DNA of 64,000 nt from Kappaphycus alvarezii (lineage: Eukaryota > Rhodophyta > Florideophyceae > Gigartinales > Solieriaceae), in the NCBI GenBank assembly GCA_002205965.3, contig NADL03000608.1, positions 62,001 through 126,000 of the forward strand. Reading direction: 5' to 3'. The notes under the pieces are model-generated. The model made no database searches, had not been told where the DNA came from, and saw only the letters and a program-made list of their open reading frames with translations. Positions 57,972-64,000 of the stretch are shown here, in pieces; within the stretch, counting starts at the first letter, position 1; each line of letters begins with the position of its first letter. The translations under genes were made by a program, and so were the position numbers.

Positions 57972-58485
57972 TTATCCATTGACACTAGTCCTCGCAATGG
58001 GCGCAGGGGAAAGGAGAAGCGATTGAATTCCAGTACTGGGTGCGCGACCGCGAGCAGGTGAAATCTGACCTGCAGCAAGTTCGCCACGGATGTCATCCTC
58101 TTGTTCCGAGTTGCAGTCTAGTTCGGGCTCTGTTGAAACATGATGCCTCTTCAGAAGTGGTTGCGCGGGACTGCGATGTACGTCTTCATTTTCATGTGGC
58201 GATACTCTTTTCCTAACAATTGAAATGATTCTTTGCTTTCGTGCTACCGCCGCAGTTGCGCGGACATCGAGACGAAACCTCCCACCAATTCGTTTCGAAC
58301 CATCACGAGAACTACCTTCACCTGGGGAACTGAGGCTCTCCAACAGACCCCTCCTGGGGAGAAGTAAGCGGTGGGACCTAGACTTCTGACTCGCAACTTT
58401 TGCCTGTTTGCTTCTCCAGAGTTTGCTTGTAAGCTGCCATCTTTTGTACAGAAGTTCGGTTGCGTCTGGTTCGAGATTCCATGAT
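57972..58485 (-). mobile_element. Duo-F large gene, copy 2, N-terminal part
   Basis: Minus-strand frames starting MESRTRRNRTSVQKMAAYKQ at about 58482, matching the copy 1 start (SVQKM-x-AYK-x2-LEKQ). A second open stretch at 57972-58343 (123 codons) is Arg/Ser-rich with an acidic patch. The rest of the gene is absent because LINE-beta lies at its left side. The divergent second gene starts near 59.27 kb. Confidence 0.5.
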
Positions 58486-59265
58486 AGGGGACGAAAAGAA
58501 ATTGTAAGGGAAATAGTGAGGACGGCCGGCGGGTGATTATGTCTGAAGTTCTTTATAGCTCACCTTGGTACAGCGGAGGCTTGTGTGGGACTGAGTTTCT
58601 CAAGACTCTGGAATTGGCGCATGCAGATGTTGTTTCTCTCACCTGCTGCTGAGTGTCAATTCTTCTGTCTCTCGTAGTCATTTCGAGTTGAAAGAAAATG
58701 TTTTTAAAATAAATCAGCATATATTTGAAACACCATGCTATTGCGCAGAAGTTATAATGTCAGTTGTTGACAGCAACCAATTTCGACGCTGCGACACAGG
58801 TTACGAGGAACCGCGTACACTAACGTAAGACATGTGCCTCGGAAGAGCGATGTAGCAAGGAAATCGCACTCCATAAGCTTCAGAAACTATTACTATTACT
58901 CTGAACTCTCCACCAGATTTGTTGGCATACACAACTGTTTCGTCTGTGCTGTTTTTACAGCCAACACTGCTCACCTTATTCACTGAGGAATGGTCCTGTC
59001 AAGTATCCGCACAGATCTATTGTCATCACGGCGATGATGCTTCCCCTCAGTCTTCATCAATTAAATTGTATTAGTATAGGGTACTGTGCAACTTTATTTC
59101 TCAAGATTTCCCAGAAAATCATTGTGAAATATTTTGGATCAAACGAAAGATGAATATATTATCTTTCCTTAAGCAAGCCGAGATAAGACCCCGAAGGTCA
59201 CTCCCAATACCGTACTTCGAGTATGTCATTTTCCCATTTCGCGGCGATGTTACCTAAATATTATA
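58486..59265. other. Duo-F divergent intergenic region, copy 2
   Basis: About 780 bases between the outward-reading genes, close to the 740 of copy 1. A 60-codon minus frame at 58801-58983 has no counterpart in copy 1. No promoter element is recognised. Confidence 0.4.
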
Positions 59266-59269
59266 AAAG

Positions 59270-60290
59270 ATGGCAAACATCTGTGGAAAGCTGTACATGT
59301 CGTGTTCTGCGTATTTACTGTATGTAGAGGATATTCTTCTGCAAACAATGTTGGATACGGCGTTTTACTCTACTCAGAGGGGGATGGATCGGAAAAGGAG
59401 GTACACAGCTTGAATTGCCTAGGGGAATATTAACACGTAGAAATGACGAAGATTCCCCGTAAGAATGCATCATTGTCGTAAACATTTAGTGTTAATCAAT
59501 TTGCTTTCTCTTCAAAGACCTCACTACTTGGAGTGAAAAGATATCCCAAAGATGTTATAAGAAGGAAAATTCTAAAAGAAATGTAAGGATTAGTATTCAA
59601 AGGCACAAGGATGATTGAGAAATATCAAGGAGTCATAAGCCTCCTTCACATAGACTCGCTTCTTGGTGGACTATCTTTGCAGAAAAGTAGAATATAACAT
59701 TTGTAATCAGAGCCGTCACTGGGACTCAAAGAGCTGGAGGAGGGAAAGTCAGTTTTGCAATCCCTGTACAGGGCTTTTGTGATTCGATGCGAGAAACCTT
59801 TGAGGCAAGGAAATATTGATAAGAAGTCCAACAGTTTCGAAAAGGCCATGTTTAGTGATGATTATATGCAAGGATGCCTGAAAGCGAAAATACAAGGAAC
59901 TTTAGAGCAAAATTCTCTGCTTTTTTGCGAATAATGCGTGTGATGGTACCAAAGCGCGAACGCGTGTAATTCTTTCCTCGATTTTCGGAACCTCAATGGC
60001 CTTCAGAAGATAGTTAATCTTTTTCAGTGAAGTTCATGGACTTCTCTACACTCTGCAATTTTATGTACATACATTCCATATTTTACAAGTTGCATATGTT
60101 CCAAAAAAATTTGGTAATGAAGGAGACATAATAAGGATATTGTGGACTTTCTTGTACGGGGAGAAGAAAGTGATTCATCACTTCTATACCTTGGTGCCAG
60201 CTCCAATCCCGAATACATTCCAACTGTATGTAGCGATGCTGGTACCAGCACTGATACCATAGATAACCCAGTTTGGGCATTGTAAACACT
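59270..60290 (+). mobile_element. Duo-F second gene, copy 2 (decayed)
   Basis: Plus-strand remnant aligned with 26.0-27.1 kb along its whole length in the same order. The best blocks are LYSEGDGSEKEVH near 59.37 kb, LKELEEGKSVLQSLYRAFVI (59.72-59.78 kb), RCEKPLRQGN, and DSSLLYLGASSNPEYIP with DAGTS near 60.17-60.25 kb. Less intact than copy 1. Function unknown. Confidence 0.6.
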
Positions 60291-60299
60291 AAGTAGAAA

Positions 60300-60950
60300 G
60301 TTCGACAAAAATGATGGTACATGCACTTGCAACCTAAGTCTAAGAAAAGTGCTGTAGGTTTTTTCACAAGACCCTGATGCCTGTTCCGGCAATGGCGCCC
60401 TCAGCTTTTTCATGATTCGATGGAAACGAGAAGGGGACCTGTGGAATGGAAGGCCATCTGATCGTCTGCATGGCGGTACCATCCATGGTTTCCTGGAAAT
60501 AGGTATACCTTTGTTCAAACAGCACGGCACAAACCTCTGTATAGAGTTAGAAGGGATAGCTCACGATCACTTCGTAATGTTGAATGTTGTGGGGGGTAGT
60601 CTCTAGAGGTTGGCGGTGGTATTGTTACGGTTTGGAGTAAACACTTTTATGCTCCAACCGATTTTGCTAAGATGGCGACCTGATACTAGAAATAATGCTA
60701 ATTCTCATCTTCTTCCTGAATTAACGCATCACTTCAGAATGGGCTGAAGTGATTATCATTCGTGTGGAATGTTCTGTACAGTACTGCATATTGCGGCTAG
60801 TGTTATACGTACATGGCTGATCGGAGGGAGAAGTTTCAGGTGGAAAGGCGCACATTTGGGAAATCAAAATATCATTTTAAAAATCGACATTCAATCGTCC
60901 ACCGGTACCACACACGCTGCTGAGAGGAAACCACGCCTAATATTTTTATT
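60300..60950. other. Spacer, no gene seen
   Basis: A 64-codon plus frame at 60412-60606 (RPSDRLHGGTIHGFLEIGIP) could extend the Duo-F second gene but has no match in copy 1. Contains a CTGTACAGTACTG palindrome near 60775. Confidence 0.35.
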
Positions 60951-60959
60951 TGATTATTA

Positions 60960-63900
60960 AATGCAGTGTTTTCTGATGTTTTTAATTGCATGTTAGTGTG
61001 CGTCGGGCGTGACGGCGATCCAGTGCATACGGTCCAAAGTGGTCAAAGCAGCGTAAAATTCCTTCTTCAGGACTGACCAGCCAAGTTGTGCCGCATCGAA
61101 GCGACCGGAAAGGAACGCGAGCTGCACGTGTCGTTGGTCCACGTGGGGCTTTTGTTCACTGTCATGTGGGATCTATGTGACGATCCCAGACCAGGCCATG
61201 TCTGACGCGTCGGTATACACACAAAATTGCCACGAATTGTCGCAGTGCGTGATCGTAACCTGACAAGCGAGAGCTTTCTTACAGGCTTCGAAGGCGTCCA
61301 GTTCGTTCTGAATGAAGTCGAGGCTGGCGAGGCTGACGCGTGTGACAGCGCGCTTGGTACGCTTGTCCAAATGGGCGTACACGCGTTACATGAAATCTTG
61401 GAGCGGGTCCACGAGGTCGGTGAAGTTGGGGATCCCCTTCTCGACCACTGAAGGGCGCGGACGAATTATTGCATGGGGAAACCGTTTGTGGGCTGTTCCG
61501 TAGATAAAAAGCCTTCCATGCGGCGTGGGTCGTAGCGGATACCATCTGATGGCAGCAGACAACCGCATTAACGGATGAAAGTGGCGAATAGGGTGAACTT
61601 CTCGAGTCTCAGCTACATTTTTTACTCGGCGCGGCGCACAGGTTGAAGAACCACTCGATAGACTGGAACAGACCGTAAAAAGTAGGTGTGTGGAGGAGGA
61701 AGTCGTCCAACTAGCACAGGACGTTTGGTTTCAAGTCTTCCGGGGTGATGCCAGCAAGGAAGGATTGCAGGTGAGTAACCGCGTTGGTCGTGCCGTGCAT
61801 GAAGCAGGTCGGCGTGATTATGCCGTCCGGCGTTATGAAAGACTTAATCTCCTGTAACATCAATGCCAACGTCAGCAGCCAGTAGCTGTGTGAGAGTTCC
61901 GCGTTCGTATCACGAAAAGGCCAAATTTTGGTCAGCTTTTTTGCTAGGTTAGGCAACTAGTACTGAAACTTTATCTTTTACTTGTTAACTGGCCGGATTT
62001 AGGACGTTAATTGGTACAGTGCACAATATTCAGGAACGAGAAGCCGCGCGCAAGCCCACTTATTCTTCGGTATCGAATAAGTGAGACTTTGATGGACTAG
62101 ATCCATCACGAGCTTGGCTAAAAAGTCACCCTTCTCCTGTGCTTAGTTGCACAGACGGACCTTGACGGGCTTGGCGTCTAAGAGGAGCTTGGTGTTGAGC
62201 AGCGGGAGACGTGCAGGAAGTCAAGATGAAAACGATATGCGGAAAATTTACATGTAGCCAGATAGCAGTTTGTCCAAGTGCGGAAGCTTGTTCTCCGCAA
62301 GGCCATTGTCAAAAGCTGCTTTCTGTAATTCGCGCACAGCGTCCTTAATTTCTTCGTGCTGTTACGAGTCGATCGGTTCCAGCAGCGACGGTTCTGGCAA
62401 CGGATCTTCCTCGGCGCGCGCGCCGAAGTTTTGACCGTAGGAACAGCGGGATCGGCCGCCGGTTTATCGTTTTCTTCCACCTGGTCGTTGCCGACGCGGT
62501 TGATACGCGCCAACATGAGGCGGCTGACATGTACGCCTTTGTTCTGAGGCAAGACGTCGGGGCTGCTGTCGATACGGTCGAGTGTCGCCACGCAGTCCTC
62601 GGAGAGGGTGCGCGTGTGCACTCGTAGGTGGGGCAAGACCGGTCGGCAGATCTATAAGTCTTCGCAAGCCACTGCGTCTTCCGCCAACAAGAAATCGAAT
62701 ATTCTGTGGCGCGACTCGGCCGTAGTTGAGGTTAAGCACCGCGGACGGCACTCACCAAGCACGAGATAACTTGTACAATTTCTGCTCTTTGTCTTTTCAG
62801 TCTGCGCAACTTCAAGACAGATTTTTTCTATGGCTTCAATCTTCTGATGCCCTTGATAACCGCGCGTTCAGCCAGAGAGTTCGACTCGATACCATCGTCG
62901 GCGCCGTCGTCACAACGGCCGATCGCGTTGAGACTTGCTTGGAGTCCGATAAGTTTATTATGCACGACGGTGAGTTTTCGTGGTCGTCATTGCCGTTGCC
63001 TTCTTGCCTTTCTGAAGGCGAGAAACAGTCATTGGACGAATAAGACGCAGCTTCACCTGCTAGAAAGGCTTAGTTCCTTGTCGACCGGGCCGGGCACTCG
63101 CATGCTTTCGCCGCAGCGTACTTGTATTTGAAGGCCTTTTTCTCCGCAGTTCTGGAGCGCTCGCAGTCGTTCACCCATCGCAGACGGCTCAATCCCTTGC
63201 AGGAGAGGATCTGGCATGGTGACTACGGCGGTTTCGTGCCTTTGTTCTTTCTCAGCTTGCTATATGGCTTTGAGTCGGAAACAGTTTTTGATCCAGTGTT
63301 GCTGCTGCCGTTGGCCAATTCCGACGGGCGACAAAAGAGATTCCTGTTGTCAGGCTTCTCGAATTCCTCAAACAGGTCTATGACATGCGCCATGACCTTG
63401 GTAAAGTCGTTTTTGATGTCTCTCTCTGAGAAGTTGATGTCTCGCTCAAGCCTTTTACGGAGCTATGCCAGCTTGATGGCCGACAGGACACGGCGAACGA
63501 CCACTGTTTGTGTTCTTGCTGACATATTTCATTCCATTTTGGCGAAGCAGCGAGTTGTATTCCATGAAAAACAGCTCCATACGGGCTTTTGCAGACCTAA
63601 CAGACATGTCCATGCGTACATTTTTCAGTACCAAGTTGTCTAGGTCTGACTTCGTCATTTTTGTCGACGAGTCGACAGCCATCTTGTCCGACTATGTCCA
63701 CAGGTCATCATCGGTCAGCTTTTTTATGTCTGCAGAGCCTTCAATCATAAAGCGGTCGATAGTAGACTCATTTTTTTCCCGTCGACACAGTAAAAGAGAC
63801 CAGCCGGACGAGTCGGCTCGGAACACTGCGTTAAAACTCGGACGAGTTGGGATGCACGCTCCTTTACCTCGCGGCAGTAGGCGTCGTACTTCCGCAAGAA

Positions 63901-64000
63901 GACTCAAATAGATGTGTCCTCTATACGGTCGAAAAATGGTTGCGGTGAAGCCATGGTGAGTTAGCGTACTTTTGCTTTGTTCGCTATGCCTGCTCCAGAC
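60960..64000 (-). mobile_element. Gyp-G: Ty3/gypsy fossil running off the window
   Basis: Minus-strand fossil distinct from Gyp-A. RNase H start with FCVYTDASDMAWSGIVT near 61.2 kb, the W-x-G-I-V-T form seen in gypsy elements of oomycetes and some algae. RT at 61.4-61.96 kb: SFITPDGIITPTCFMHGTTN, a palm segment, with the catalytic region just downstream (WLDDFLLHTP near 61.70 kb). A pre-RT linker lies at 62.18-62.64 kb, and gag-like helical frames at 63.45-63.91 kb. No LTR is visible; the 5' side lies beyond the window. Old and broken in many places. Confidence 0.7.

Noticed and set aside
57972-58343. A host gene encoding an Arg/Ser-rich protein.
   Set aside because: Its upstream part matches the Duo-F copy 1 start, and the partner gene lies at the expected distance, so an element origin is likelier.

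Overview
The window is eukaryotic, gene-poor DNA made mostly of overlapping, decayed transposable elements, with one recognisable host gene. Evidence for a eukaryote: Ty3/gypsy and Ty1/copia LTR elements, two LINE families with AATAAA or poly(A) 3' ends, TATA-box LTRs, and a host gene joining EF-hands to a glyoxalase/VOC domain. No bacterial operons, tRNAs, rRNAs or CRISPR arrays were recognised. The species cannot be fixed from sequence alone; an alga is my best guess (low confidence), resting only on the VOC/EF-hand architecture and the mixed element types.

Layout. 0-5 kb: tail fragments of both LINE families, three copies of one LTR (Gyp-D) and a gag fossil. 5-6.3 kb: GC-richer unassigned DNA with a small C2H2 finger frame. 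6.3-9.6 kb: a truncated gypsy copy (Gyp-A) with a 1.36 kb long-form LTR, gag and protease, ending at a LINE-alpha ORF1 fragment (9.65-10.03 kb). 10.65-13.8 kb: a copia fossil on the minus strand. 15.3-18.0 kb: a gypsy pol fossil. 23.1-27.1 kb: two divergent genes of an unclassified repeat (Duo-F). 30.3-31.5 kb: an old Gyp-A long LTR. 32.3-33.95 kb: the host EF-hand/VOC gene, with several frameshifts. 31.6-37.0 kb: copies of an unknown ORF family (Rep-C). 37.7-40.9 kb: LINE-alpha and LINE-beta pieces around another Gyp-A LTR piece. 41.06-48.48 kb: a structurally complete Gyp-A element with paired 718 bp LTRs. 48.7-51.6 kb: the longest Duo-F large gene. 51.73-55.83 kb: a nearly full-length LINE-alpha. 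56.2-57.95 kb: LINE-beta tails and a Rep-C piece. 57.97-60.3 kb: a second Duo-F divergent pair. 61-64 kb: another gypsy fossil (Gyp-G) running off the window.

How the parts relate. The two Gyp-A coding copies are close relatives with different LTR sizes. LINE-alpha pieces occur at 0.3, 9.7, 38, 40 and 52-56 kb, so this family was repeatedly active here. LINE-beta tails lie next to Rep-C sequence twice. Duo-F is the least explained item: its paired, divergent arrangement is repeated at 23-27 kb and 58-60 kb, and a third copy of its large gene lies at 49-51 kb. Family names used here (LINE-alpha, LINE-beta, Gyp-A, Gyp-D, Gyp-G, Cop-1, Duo-F, Rep-C, R80) are labels for this window only.
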